From Rhodocytophaga rosea (GTDB lineage Bacteria > Bacteroidota > Bacteroidia > Cytophagales > 172606-1): 64,000 nt of DNA. The stretch is taken from positions 434,001-498,000 of the forward strand of contig NZ_CP048222.1 of assembly GCF_010119975.1 (NCBI RefSeq), read 5' to 3'. How positions within the stretch are numbered: the stretch's first letter is position 1; each line of letters starts with the position of its first letter. The notes beneath the pieces are model-generated. The model had not been told where the DNA came from, did no database searches, and worked only from the letters and a program-made list of their open reading frames with translations. Positions 10,274-18,965 of the stretch are shown one piece after another. The translations under genes and the position numbers were made by a program.

Positions 10274-10675
10274 TGAAAAACGTAACAGTAAAACATGAAA
10301 AACCGACTACAAACAGAACTTGAATTGTAAAAGAGAATAGGCTGTTATGGCTATACAAAAGCCCAATAATAGAAAGCAGAATGGCAAGCAAAGTCTAAGG
10401 AAGCAAACGGTTTAGCGCAAAACCGAAAGCTATAAAATAGGATAAGTCAAATTCTTATTGCTCCTAAAATATATACTTTATGTTGATTTTATTTTAAAGT
10501 AAACTTTATAACCCAGGTTCTTTTCCACTTTGTAAATATTTTATTAAGAACCATTTATTTATTAAGAAATAAGCGGTTTATGCGCTGCTACATTACTTAT
10601 GAAGCGCTCAAAAAATAAAGATGAAAACCAGTTCCCCGGTCTTCATCTTTATAAGCTTTATCAAACCATTAAGTT
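10274..10675. other. 402-base gene-free gap between the S8 and M57 protease genes
   Basis: It holds the M57 terminator near 10615-10652 and an AT-rich stretch that presumably carries the S8 promoter. I see no open frame or RNA gene in it. Confidence 0.5.
10615..10652 (-). terminator. Intrinsic terminator of the M57 protease gene
   Basis: An 11-base inverted repeat (ATAAAGATGAA at 10615-10625, TTCATCTTTAT at 10642-10652) lies just after the stop of the M57 gene. On the minus strand it is followed by a run of T (A run at about 10609-10615 on the plus strand). Confidence 0.8.
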
Positions 10676-11581
10676 TTAGTATAACTCACGAAGTGATACC
10701 CGGTCGTAGTATCCGAACTCACCAGTCTCGGTAGAACTAAAGCATGAATTCATAACAGAGTTTACATCCCAGCCGGTAGGAGTTTCGGGTACATGGATGG
10801 CGCCCACACCTGCAGAGCCTTCATTAATAGCAGAACCGCCACAAGACAAAGAACGGTTAAAGAAATCTGAATGACGCATACCCACACAATGGCCGATTTC
10901 ATGTGTAATTACGTGCTCAACTACATCCTGGCTATAGGCACTGGTTCCTGGGAAAATTTGTACCCATTTGTATGGATTACCTCCGGTAGGGAAACCAGCT
11001 ACACCACCAGCACCAGAACCATTTTTATACACAACAATGTCATACCCGGTGGAATTAGCGCCAAAAGCCAGCGTGAAATATAAGCGGAAGGTAGCGCCAT
11101 ACAGGGCTCTGTAGTTATTTACTGCATCTGTTAAGGCAGCTCTCGTTTTTGTATCTAACGCGTTGGCTCCACTATTCCATCCCAGCACCCGAATGGTACG
11201 ATATGCAGGATAAGAAGGCGTTGTAACTAGATTTGTGGTGTGATATTGTTCGTTTACTGCACCAATATGATGGATTTTGCTCCCGATCATAGCCTGCAGG
11301 TTTTCAGGAGTAATCACTATATCGTTCTCCAGCAAAAAGTTTTTCTTCCCTGCCTCCCCGGATAAAGGATTATCATCCCGGATGTAACGGATGTCACTTA
11401 CATCAAATCCTAATTTAGTAAACTGCGCCTTTACTTCATCAGAAATAATATTTTGCGAAGTTTCAGCTGAAGATTTAATCTCCTTGCTGGGATTCACTTC
11501 GTTTTTGGAACAGGCTCCCAATGTGCACAAAAAGAGCCCGGCAGCCGCCGTAGCAGCAGAAAATTTGTTAAACGTGATCAT
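10676..11581 (-). CDS. M57-family HEIGH zinc metalloprotease, lipoprotein
   Basis: The 301-residue product has a lipoprotein signal (AAAGLFLCTLGAC, Cys about residue 25). The motif HEIGHCVGMRH fits HExxHxxGxxH, the zinc site of metzincin-like peptidases, and the HEIGH spelling plus the SVMNSCF segment and late YDRVSLRELY block are typical of the M57 'dual-action HEIGH' family of Bacteroidetes. The enzyme is probably tethered to the outer membrane. The physiological substrate is unknown. A strong terminator follows the gene. Confidence 0.85.
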   Translation of the reverse strand: MITFNKFSAATAAAGLFLCTLGACSKNEVNPSKEIKSSAETSQNIISDEVKAQFTKLGFDVSDIRYIRDDNPLSGEAGKKNFLLENDIVITPENLQAMIGSKIHHIGAVNEQYHTTNLVTTPSYPAYRTIRVLGWNSGANALDTKTRAALTDAVNNYRALYGATFRLYFTLAFGANSTGYDIVVYKNGSGAGGVAGFPTGGNPYKWVQIFPGTSAYSQDVVEHVITHEIGHCVGMRHSDFFNRSLSCGGSAINEGSAGVGAIHVPETPTGWDVNSVMNSCFSSTETGEFGYYDRVSLRELY

Positions 11582-12551
11582 AGATTTTTAATTTGTTAAA
11601 TGGTAAAATGAATTTGTTAGTTGGTTGAAAAGAATTGAATGGAAGAATTAAATATAGACATGGATAGTACCTGTGCCTGAAGCAATAGCGAGTATTTTGG
11701 AATACCAGCCATTATAAGGCAAAGTCACACGCAGGTAGATCTAAAAATTAAGAGAACAAAATTATTTGGCAGTTACACTACCCAATAAAGTGCAGCGAAA
11801 TAGGTTGTAAAAAGTGATCCGTTCTATCAACTAAACCAGAATCACAATTTATTATCGGATTCAAGGCTTAATGTAACAGATGTTTTGATGAAGGTGATAT
11901 TAGGATAAATTTAGGTTAGGTATAAAGGCAAATAAAAAAAAACAGAAGATTGTATTTCTCAAATTTGATATAAAATGCTTAATGTGTAACGGTACAAAAA
12001 GTAAATTTTACTGAAGTATGAAAATGATTTAAATAGGTATCTGTTTACTTAAATCAGCAGGTATAGCTTTTTCAGTAAGCCAGTTCTAATGGCCTTTTTG
12101 AATAAATAGTATGAGAATTGTTTAACCTTTTTGTTGATGCTAAATTACAGCAGCGAATTAAGGTACGCAATACCCGAAAGTGGGTATTTTTTCATATATT
12201 TTAAAAATTCTGGAAGAATCTACGCAGTATCCAAAAAACTATCATACATGGCTTAATTTATCGCTTTAGATAATAAAAAACAGCCATTTTTGTAATTTCT
12301 TGGTCTTATTAGCCTTATATATTAGTCTGAACAAAGCCTGATTTATATAGTAGCGCACGATAATTACTCAACTTTTCTGTCTTTATTTCAGAAATGTATT
12401 ATGCCATTTGATGTGTATAATAAGCAGGTAGCGAAAGTAGAAGCGGATTAAATCAATAAAAAGTTTATCAAGCAAATCATTGAAATCCTTATTAAGTAAA
12501 CTATCTCTTATACCCCTGAAAGCTGTAATCAGGCTATAAAAAAACTATATT
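11582..12551. other. Nearly 1 kb AT-rich gap without a recognisable gene
   Basis: The segment lies upstream of the M57 gene and downstream of the histidine kinase, both on the minus strand. I see no open frame above about 50 codons with family features. The only clear structure is a plus-strand terminator-like hairpin at 12169-12192, which would need an unannotated transcript upstream. Confidence 0.4.
12169..12192 (+). terminator. Orphan terminator-like hairpin on the plus strand
   Basis: AATACCC (12169-12175) pairs with GGGTATT (12182-12188) around a GAAAGT loop and runs into six T residues. No plus-strand gene lies upstream within this gap, so it may end a small RNA or be fortuitous. Confidence 0.55.
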
Positions 12552-13676
12552 TTACTCTCTAGGAATTTCAATATAAAAAGTCGTACCCTTATTCTCCTTA
12601 CTTTCAAACCATATTTTACCTTCATGCCATTCTACAATAGTTTTACTAATAGACATACCAAGGCCGACTGACGGTTCGCCTTTGATCCCTGGTCTTCTGG
12701 CTTTGGTGAATTTCTCAAATAAGTCTTCCTGCACATGTTCAGGAATACCAATACCATTATCCTGGATACTGGTAATAATGGTATTCTTCCTTTCTTCCAG
12801 ACGGATCGAGATTATACCTCCATCATGGGTAAATTTAATTGCGTTGGAGATAAGGTTATTAATGACCTGCATAAATTTTACATGGTCTATTTCTACGTAT
12901 ATTTTTTCCTTTGAGGAATCAAAGTGAAAGGTTTTGGCAATACTTTGCTCAGAATACTTATACTGCTCAATGACTTCTTTAATTTTGGAGACCAGATCAA
13001 CTCGTGTCTTAATCAGGTCTACATTGGCCGATTCTAAAAACTCCTGTTTGACAAAATCTCTAATGAGAATTATACCTCGTTTACTGGTTTCTTCAATGAT
13101 CCGAAGAAGTTCAACATCTTCTTTTTTTTCTGCCCTGCGTTCTAATACGCCAACTAATCCTTGAATAGAACCAAGCGGTCCTGCTAAGTCATGGGATAAT
13201 ATTTCCAGGATTGAATTTTTCTTTGCAGCGTACTTCTTTAATGTATCACTATATTTTTTATATTCAGTAACTTCTGTTGCAAACCCGGTTATGGCACTGT
13301 TACCTGCTTTGGTTTTGATCAAAAATGCAGAAAGACGAATGGTTCCCTCTGAACCATCAGGATGGATAATACGGAACTCCGTGTTCTGCTTTGTGCCATC
13401 CATTAATTCTTTGTAAGCCAGGGTCAGAAAAGCGATATCATCTTTATGTATCCTATCCACCAATTTTTGTGGGTTAGCTGTTATGCTTTCCCTTGTCAGT
13501 TGCCAGACTACCTCAAAGGAAGGATTTAGATATAGAAATTGCTTTGTATTAGTATCGAAAACAAATATTACTTGATCGGCCTGCTGGGCCATTTCAACCA
13601 GAAATTCAGCATATTGAGCGTTGACAAAAGGAGCAAGATCTTCAGATGATTGTGACTTTGGCAGCTTCCTTTTCAT
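12552..13676 (-). CDS. PAS-domain sensor histidine kinase
   Basis: The 374-residue protein has no membrane segment and is probably cytoplasmic. A PAS domain spans about residues 30-145 with its PAC tail (TEFRIIHPDGSEGTIRLSA). The HisKA helix carries the phospho-accepting His162 in ILEILSHDLAGP. The ATPase domain shows the N box (NLISNAIKFTHDGG), the G1 box (DNGIGIPE) and the G2 box (GLGMSISK). No response regulator is adjacent, so it is an orphan kinase here. The IS3 element inserted about 165 bases upstream of its start may affect its expression. Confidence 0.9.
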   Translation of the reverse strand: MKRKLPKSQSSEDLAPFVNAQYAEFLVEMAQQADQVIFVFDTNTKQFLYLNPSFEVVWQLTRESITANPQKLVDRIHKDDIAFLTLAYKELMDGTKQNTEFRIIHPDGSEGTIRLSAFLIKTKAGNSAITGFATEVTEYKKYSDTLKKYAAKKNSILEILSHDLAGPLGSIQGLVGVLERRAEKKEDVELLRIIEETSKRGIILIRDFVKQEFLESANVDLIKTRVDLVSKIKEVIEQYKYSEQSIAKTFHFDSSKEKIYVEIDHVKFMQVINNLISNAIKFTHDGGIISIRLEERKNTIITSIQDNGIGIPEHVQEDLFEKFTKARRPGIKGEPSVGLGMSISKTIVEWHEGKIWFESKENKGTTFYIEIPRE

Positions 13677-13889
13677 ATAAGGTTAACAATCTATTTAGGT
13701 GACAAAATAATAGCATCCATTAGATGAATATAGCATTTAATTTTTACTGTATACCAATTAAAAAATTGGGTTTGATTTGTTAGGCATGATTATTTTTTCT
13801 TTGATAGGGAACACTAGTATTTAGAAATATTACTTTTGTATATAATACCTCGATTAGTTTAGACCACTTTTCTTGTTTTCTTAGTTGAA

Positions 13890-14711
13890 TTAAGCTGCCA
13901 TTTTATAAAGATTAATGGGCTTGTTTCGGTCAATTCCCTGGTGTGGCCTTTGATTGTATTTCTCCATCCAGCCACTGATGCCCTGGTAGAGGGAGATGCC
14001 ATCAGTGGCCGGGTTCAGGTAAATATGCTGGTATTTAATGGTCCGCCAAAACCTTTCTATAAATATATTATCCAGTGCCCTGCCTTTGCCATCCATACTG
14101 ATACGGATAGATTCACTTTTTAAATATTCTACATACTCTTTACAGGTAAACTGGCTACCCTGGTCGCTGTTGACAATCCCGGGCTTACCATGCTCAGCTA
14201 CCGCTGCTTTCAACACCTGCAAGCTAGCCTCAGCATCCAATGTATTAGACAAGCCCCAGCCCACAATATAGCGGCTATACACATCTATCACAGCCGTCAA
14301 ATACATAAACCCTTTAGCCATCGCAACATAGGTAATATCTATAGCCCATACCTGGTTTGCCCGCTCTACTTTTAAGTTCCTGAGCAAATAAGGATAGATA
14401 TACTTTTTGTCCCCTAACTGCGTCAGTTGCTTTCGGGGGTAGATAGGCCGGATGTTAGCCAGCCGCATCAATCTTCTTATCCGCTCGTAACCTGCTTTAT
14501 AACCCTTTTCCTCCAGCATCGACTGCATTGTCAGCACTCCGGCCGTTGGTTCTTCTAATATATGGGCATCCATGAGCTGCATCATTCCTAAATTATCTGC
14601 ATTCTCTTGTTTAGGCTCATAATAGAAAGAGGCCCGGCTGATAGAAAGTAAACGGCATTGCTGGCGAAGGCTAAGCTTTGCTTGAGGACTAACCAGTGAT
14701 TTACGCTCCAT
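13890..14711 (-). CDS. IS3-family transposase OrfB (DDE catalytic subunit)
   Basis: This 273-residue protein carries a helix-turn-helix_21-like N-terminus and an rve integrase core. The DDE triad is visible: Asp in VWAIDITYVAM, Asp in VNSDQGSQF, and Glu in IFIERFWRTIKYQ. The ATG overlaps the orfA stop by one base (TAATG). It is probably made as an OrfAB fusion by -1 frameshifting in an A8 run near the end of orfA, as known for IS3 elements. Confidence 0.92.
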   Translation of the reverse strand: MERKSLVSPQAKLSLRQQCRLLSISRASFYYEPKQENADNLGMMQLMDAHILEEPTAGVLTMQSMLEEKGYKAGYERIRRLMRLANIRPIYPRKQLTQLGDKKYIYPYLLRNLKVERANQVWAIDITYVAMAKGFMYLTAVIDVYSRYIVGWGLSNTLDAEASLQVLKAAVAEHGKPGIVNSDQGSQFTCKEYVEYLKSESIRISMDGKGRALDNIFIERFWRTIKYQHIYLNPATDGISLYQGISGWMEKYNQRPHQGIDRNKPINLYKMAA

Positions 14712-15010
14712 TACAGTCCGGTCTTCTTCAAGCTTTTTTTTAAAAAGTCGCGTTCCATCTCCAGTTGCCCAATCTTAGCATAAAGCGCATCTAAGTTTAC
14801 CTGCTCTTCTTTTTCTTTCCCTTCTGTGGAAGAGAATACCAGCTCCGAATTAGTTAAAAATTCCTGCTTCCACAGCGATATCTGGTTGGCGTGTACCTCA
14901 AAGCGGGCCGACAAAGCCGCTAATGTTTCCCGCTCTTTAAGCGCTTCCAATGCCACTTTCGCCTTGAAAGCAGCTGTAAATTTTCTCCTCGTTTTTTTCA
15001 TCTTTTCCAC
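14711..15010 (-). CDS. IS3-family transposase OrfA
   Basis: This 99-residue basic protein has the HTH_8/Tnp_1 pattern (RRKFTAAFKAKVALEALKE, then NQISLWKQEFL) and a leucine-zipper-like C-terminal helix (LYAKIGQLEMERDFLKKSL). It binds the ends of the element and regulates transposition in the IS3 family. An A8 tract (T8 at 14734-14741 on the plus strand) lies just before its stop and can shift ribosomes into the orfB frame. Confidence 0.9.
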   Translation of the reverse strand: MEKMKKTRRKFTAAFKAKVALEALKERETLAALSARFEVHANQISLWKQEFLTNSELVFSSTEGKEKEEQVNLDALYAKIGQLEMERDFLKKSLKKTGL

Positions 15011-15195
15011 GTTTAATTTGTATTGCTTTTCACTTTAACGCGTGGTCTGATTTTACCGAGGTATTATAGTATAACAATAAGAGTATCAGAACAAATGCCT
15101 TCATTGCGAAAATAAGCGACCTTTTTTATATAACATTTACATGAGTATCAATACACATACAAATGTTTCACACTTTGTTTTACACCTTAGATGAT

Positions 15196-15220
15196 AAAAA
15201 AAGAGTTACTTTCGTAACTC
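15196..15220 (-). terminator. Intrinsic terminator of the tRNA-Arg transcript
   Basis: GAGTTAC (15203-15209) pairs with GTAACTC (15214-15220) around a 4-base loop. On the minus strand it is followed by seven T residues, directly after the tRNA gene. Confidence 0.85.
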
Positions 15221-15239
15221 CTTGATTTTATGTAAGTTG

Positions 15240-15311
15240 TAGCCTCAGCGGGAATCGAACCCACATCAAAAGTTTAGGAAACTTCTATTCTATCCATTGA
15301 ACTATGAGGCC
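15240..15311 (-). tRNA. tRNA-Arg (anticodon CCT)
   Basis: Read on the minus strand, the acceptor arm GGCCTCA pairs with TGAGGCT (first pair G-T). The D arm is GTTC/GAAT with GG in the loop. The anticodon stem GAAGT/ACTTT encloses the loop TTCCTAA, giving anticodon CCT, which reads AGG. The T arm is GTGGG-TTCGATT-CCCGC. The CCA tail is not encoded. It sits between two insertion sequences and has its own terminator. Confidence 0.92.
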
Positions 15312-15426
15312 AGTATTTGTATATAGTACACTTAGCGTTATTTATTTATAGAGTAGATTATTTAGCTAAATCCTACAATTATTGGCTTGCAAATTTAAAA
15401 ATTAATTTAGTTATACCAATCTCATT

Positions 15427-16591
15427 TAGGGTTTCCGCACTAAATATTAAGTTTTAAGAATAGCTAACAGGAAATTAGTGTCTCTGTTAGCTTTTTTTCT
15501 TTTCCGTTTGACACTCACGCAAGAAGGCTCTTTTTTGAGCAGATGCAAAGACCACTTTCTAATCAGATGCAGATTGATGGGTCCTTTATCTTTCCTGACT
15601 TTAGCCTCATCTTCCCTAAAGGTAACATCTAGTTGCCAATGCAAGCCATTCTCTATCGCCCAATGGCCTCTTATGTAGCGGCTGTACAAGGCAGGGTCTG
15701 TATCTGTTAAACTGCTTATATAGAACAGGGTTTGTTCTTGCTTTTTGCCTGCTATAATGCGTTTTCTTTCTACCATGACTAAAGTATGTAAGTCCTGCCA
15801 TTTTTCCTTTTCCTCTACCAAATCAATGCATTGAGCAATATATACCCTACGTTCTTCTCCTCTGCCATGGGCTTTATCTAGTTGCTGATTAAAAGCGAGA
15901 GCAGACTTATTGATTTGCATAAAATGGGCTACCTGCTCATAGAGTACACCTTGATTAGCCTTTAGGGCAATCACATAATGGGCTTGCTTATCCCTGATCT
16001 TTTCTACAATTGCCTGCTGACAAGCAATAGCATCTATAGTAATGATACTACCTTTGCAATCAAGGGTATCTAATAAAGCAGGAATAGTTGTAATCTCATT
16101 ACTCTTGGCTTCTACGGCTACTTGTCCAAAGCTTAAGCTATGTTCCTCTACCCATACATTGACCATACGAACCAAAGCATGCTTTTTGCCTGCAGGTATA
16201 GTACCTCTCAATTCTTTGCCATCTATACATACCTGCTTGCCTGCTAAGGAGAAGCCAGCTACACACGCTTTGAAGCATTGCTCCAAACTATGGCTATCCA
16301 GGTGTCTGATCACCCGATTTAAAGTGTCAGCAGAAGGTATACCATTAACAAAACTTAATCCTAGTTCTTGCTGCAGAAACGCTGTATTATCTTTGCCATA
16401 ATCTGCTATCTCGTCAAAGTCATCACAATCGGCTATTACCCCACATAAAACTAAGCCTAAAATATCTGCTAATAGATGTAAGCAGCGGCCTTGCACCCGA
16501 AAATCAGCTACTTTGTTTAGTATCTTTTTAAGTTCCATGCACAAAGTTAGCCCCTCTTTCCTTTTTCTCTATCTTTGGTGCGGAAACCCTA
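15427..16591 (-). mobile_element. ISAs1-family insertion sequence
   Basis: The ends carry perfect inverted repeats (TAGGGTTTCCGCAC at 15427-15440 and its complement at 16578-16591). Copies of AATCTCATT flank both sides (15418-15426, 16592-16600), with the match extending to 10 bases depending on where the end is placed. This fits the 8-10 base duplications of ISAs1 elements. One intact transposase lies inside, so the insertion looks recent. Confidence 0.88.
15447..16538 (-). CDS. ISAs1-family transposase
   Basis: The protein of about 363 residues matches the ISAs1/H-repeat group: an N-terminal DDE_Tnp_1-associated domain (DILGLVLCGVIADCDDFDEIADYG), then the DDE domain with Asp in VCIDGKELRGT, Asp in ITIDAIACQ, and Glu in WAIENGLHWQLDVTFREDE. 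The family motif is complete, so activity is plausible. The ATG at 16536-16538 is preferred over an upstream TTG. Confidence 0.92.
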   Translation of the reverse strand: MELKKILNKVADFRVQGRCLHLLADILGLVLCGVIADCDDFDEIADYGKDNTAFLQQELGLSFVNGIPSADTLNRVIRHLDSHSLEQCFKACVAGFSLAGKQVCIDGKELRGTIPAGKKHALVRMVNVWVEEHSLSFGQVAVEAKSNEITTIPALLDTLDCKGSIITIDAIACQQAIVEKIRDKQAHYVIALKANQGVLYEQVAHFMQINKSALAFNQQLDKAHGRGEERRVYIAQCIDLVEEKEKWQDLHTLVMVERKRIIAGKKQEQTLFYISSLTDTDPALYSRYIRGHWAIENGLHWQLDVTFREDEAKVRKDKGPINLHLIRKWSLHLLKKEPSCVSVKRKRKKANRDTNFLLAILKT

Positions 16592-16795
16592 AATCTCATT
16601 TAATAATTGATATTTGAATTTATCCACTCGAAATTTCAAGAAATAACCTTCATTTAATTAACTCATTCTGACAAATAACCTTCCTCTTGACTAATTTTAT
16701 TACCAGACTTATATCGTCTTTTCAAACTATCGTTTAGTCTCATTTATTCCTTTCAAAAAATACACATCAAGTTATAGATTCCCGCTGTTGTAACA

Positions 16796-16803
16796 TACCT
16801 TTG
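16796..16803 (+). promoter_or_regulatory. Likely -7 promoter element of the copper-binding gene
   Basis: TACCTTTG is an exact match to TAnnTTTG about 57 bases upstream of the ATG at 16860. A clear TTTG at -33 is lacking. Confidence 0.4.
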
Positions 16804-16859
16804 TAGCAAATGTAATTTTTTTTAAAGATACTATTCCTGCTTGCTTTATCCCTACTGCC

Positions 16860-17222
16860 ATGTTGAAAACCGAAACCGAAAATAATGTGATCCAGACGCT
16901 CAATAAATGCATCACTGCCTGTGAAACCTGCCTGACCATGAGTATACAGGAAGGGCTTCCTGCTTCCCTGAGAGATTCTGTCAACCTTCAAAGAGATTGT
17001 ATAGATATTTGTGCACTAACCGCCAGATTTATTTCCCGCAGTTCAGCGAATATGCGGCGGATAATTAAAGAATGTATTGAAATATGCCGCAAATGTGCAG
17101 AAGAATGCTACAAACAAAGCCAGGAACATTACCAGCTATGTGGAGATATTTGTCAGGAATGTTACCAGACCTGCGAAAAATATCTCCAGAAAGAAACGGC
17201 CATTAATTCCAAATGGCTGTAA
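16860..17222 (+). CDS. Four-helix bundle copper-binding protein (DUF326/Csp-like)
   Basis: The 120-residue protein carries Cys in regular CxxxC spacing along helices: CITACETC, CIDICALT, CIEICRKCAEEC, CGDICQECYQTC. This matches the cytosolic copper storage protein family, in which Cys lines the core of a four-helix bundle and holds many Cu(I) ions. No signal peptide is present, so a cytosolic form is likely. It stands alone; no copper exporter or regulator is adjacent. Confidence 0.85.
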   Translation: MLKTETENNVIQTLNKCITACETCLTMSIQEGLPASLRDSVNLQRDCIDICALTARFISRSSANMRRIIKECIEICRKCAEECYKQSQEHYQLCGDICQECYQTCEKYLQKETAINSKWL

Positions 17223-17276
17223 GATCAGTCTGTGTATATTTATTTTTATTGCACTTATTTTTACCCGAGGCGGAAT

Positions 17277-17318
17277 GAGTTGTAAAACCTATCTGTATCC
17301 TAATAGGTTTTACAACTC
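17277..17318. repeat. Perfect 16-base inverted repeat between convergent genes
   Basis: GAGTTGTAAAACCTAT (17277-17292) is followed after 10 bases by its exact complement (17303-17318). There is no T run on either side, but its position between two convergent genes suggests termination or transcript-end protection. Confidence 0.7.
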
Positions 17319-17341
17319 CTAACAGCATTTGTGTGATCAGG

Positions 17342-17848
17342 CTATTGCATGGCTATATTCCCAACTACTACCCATCCTCTGTTCAATTTAGCAATTTTGT
17401 CGGCCTGTAGTTTTAATTCTTCCTCCTTATAGGTAAACACAATAATGGGATTGTGAATAACAGGTAAGTTCCCTTCATTGGTGGTTTTATCTGCATTTTC
17501 TATCCGGAAAAAATTTACTTCTTTCCAGTTGATTTGCCTGGAGATTCCTTTCTGAATGATTTCCTCAAAATTATTTTTGTAGGCTTCTTCCAGAGTATCA
17601 AATGATTCAGAATCGGCGTCAGAGGTTTTCTCTTTTTTAGAAGCAATCTTACTGCTTTTACTGGTCAGTTCTTCGTAGTCTTTTTTATTAATATGGGCTT
17701 GCAGAAAAGCATCCGGATCATTGTTCTGCAGTGAGGAAATGATGGAATTGCCTAAATCATTTAAGTCCTGCTGTTCCTGGGCATATCCGGTAAAAGCATA
17801 TCCGGTGGCAATCCAACTGTACAATAGTATATATTTAAGTTTTTTCAT
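17342..17848 (-). CDS. Exported hypothetical protein
   Basis: The 168-residue product has a signal peptide ending near YAFTGYAQE. The mature part is mostly charged and predicted alpha plus beta (NDLGNSIISSLQNNDPDAFLQAHINKKDYEEL, then IIVFTYKEEELKLQADKIAKLNRGWVVVGNI). It resembles small periplasmic NTF2-like or DUF-type proteins of Bacteroidetes, but I do not recognise the family. It is convergent with the copper-binding gene. Confidence 0.65.
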   Translation of the reverse strand: MKKLKYILLYSWIATGYAFTGYAQEQQDLNDLGNSIISSLQNNDPDAFLQAHINKKDYEELTSKSSKIASKKEKTSDADSESFDTLEEAYKNNFEEIIQKGISRQINWKEVNFFRIENADKTTNEGNLPVIHNPIIVFTYKEEELKLQADKIAKLNRGWVVVGNIAMQ

Positions 17849-17945
17849 AGGGCTGATGGTTTTCTATTCAAACGGCAAAACAGGCGGTAAAGGTTATTTT
17901 GTTCTGACAGAAAGCATAAACCTGATTCTATCCTTTTGAATCTGT

Positions 17946-18719
17946 TTAACGGATATAATAGAAGATAAAATAGTTCATGGCCAGGTTAAAACCAGCATGG
18001 GAAGCAATGGCTCCCAGGATGGAACCACTTTTTCGCCTGGAAATATAAAATACCAGGCAGGCGCCAAATAAGAACAATACCCAAAGAAAAGCAGGAACAT
18101 ATAAAAGCTGCCATTGTTGCCCGGAATATACAATTCCAAAGTGCGCCAGATGAACCAGTGCAAAGGCGGAACTATCTACAAAAGCAGCTCTGGTATCGCC
18201 CATATCCGCTGCGAAATTCTCATGAACAATACCTCGGTAAAACAACTCCTCCCCCACCGGACTGAAGGTCATACTGATTGCCGAATAGACCAGGAAAAAA
18301 ACAAGCCTGTCATTGCTGGTCAATTGGGCAGGTACCTGGGTATAGGTTCCGGAAATATACACAAACCATTGATGCGTACTCACTCCAAAAAGCCAGGCAC
18401 CTATCCAGTACATTATTGTGCAACAGGCCATTCCCAGCAGGAAGCCCATCAATATCCACCAGGCATGCTGAGGCCTTTTTATACCTATCTGTTTTCTTCC
18501 TGCTCTGGTCAGAAGTAAAAAAGGCAGCACCCACATGACCAGAAACAGAATAGAAACATACTGATAATTACCTGTCAGGGAGGCCTGTAATACAATAAAA
18601 ACCCGAGGAATACTCAATAAAATAATAAATCCAAGGCCAGTTTTCCATCCAGGCTGTAAAAAGCGGCGTATGGCATTCTTATAAAAAGTATCCAGATGTT
18701 GCATCTTCTGTATAGTCAT
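17946..18719 (-). CDS. CPBP-family intramembrane metalloprotease
   Basis: The 257-residue protein has about seven hydrophobic segments. The CAAX-protease/bacteriocin-processing signature is present: EELFYRGI (the EExxxR motif) and the later His-containing FALVHLAHFG. The family includes prenyl-protein endopeptidases and immunity-type proteins; bacterial substrates are mostly unknown. A membrane location is certain from the hydrophobicity. Confidence 0.88.
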   Translation of the reverse strand: MTIQKMQHLDTFYKNAIRRFLQPGWKTGLGFIILLSIPRVFIVLQASLTGNYQYVSILFLVMWVLPFLLLTRAGRKQIGIKRPQHAWWILMGFLLGMACCTIMYWIGAWLFGVSTHQWFVYISGTYTQVPAQLTSNDRLVFFLVYSAISMTFSPVGEELFYRGIVHENFAADMGDTRAAFVDSSAFALVHLAHFGIVYSGQQWQLLYVPAFLWVLFLFGACLVFYISRRKSGSILGAIASHAGFNLAMNYFIFYYIR

Positions 18720-18943
18720 TGGTCAAGAATCAGGAGTCATTTGTAATTATGTGCGCCATTACCGGTTGTAGCTCAATCAAACAGGTATATTTATATTTGC
18801 ATACTTCCTCCATCCGAAAGAATTACTAAGCCATCCCTTACCTGCTGCTGCCCCATGACTACTGACTTTGTGCCGAACATTTAGCCATTCGGGATTTATC
18901 AAACAAAGACAAAGTAAATTTTTGCATTCGGGCATTTTGATAG

Positions 18944-18951
18944 TATACTTG
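18944..18951 (+). promoter_or_regulatory. Promoter of the polyprenyl synthase gene
   Basis: TATACTTG differs from TAnnTTTG by one base, and TTTG at 18921-18924 lies exactly 19 bases upstream, the usual Bacteroidetes spacing. The ATG is at 18966, so the leader is short. Confidence 0.55.
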
Positions 18952-18965
18952 CATACACCTTAGGA

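Larger units (their letters stand above)
13841..15068 (-). mobile_element. IS3-family insertion sequence
   Basis: Imperfect terminal inverted repeats, both beginning TATAATACCTCG and both containing AGACCAC about 20 bases in, bound the element at 13841 and 15068. A GTA triplet flanks each end (13838-13840, 15069-15071), as expected for a 3-base IS3 target duplication. Inside are orfA and orfB. The length of about 1.23 kb fits the family, and no inactivating lesion is visible. Confidence 0.85.
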
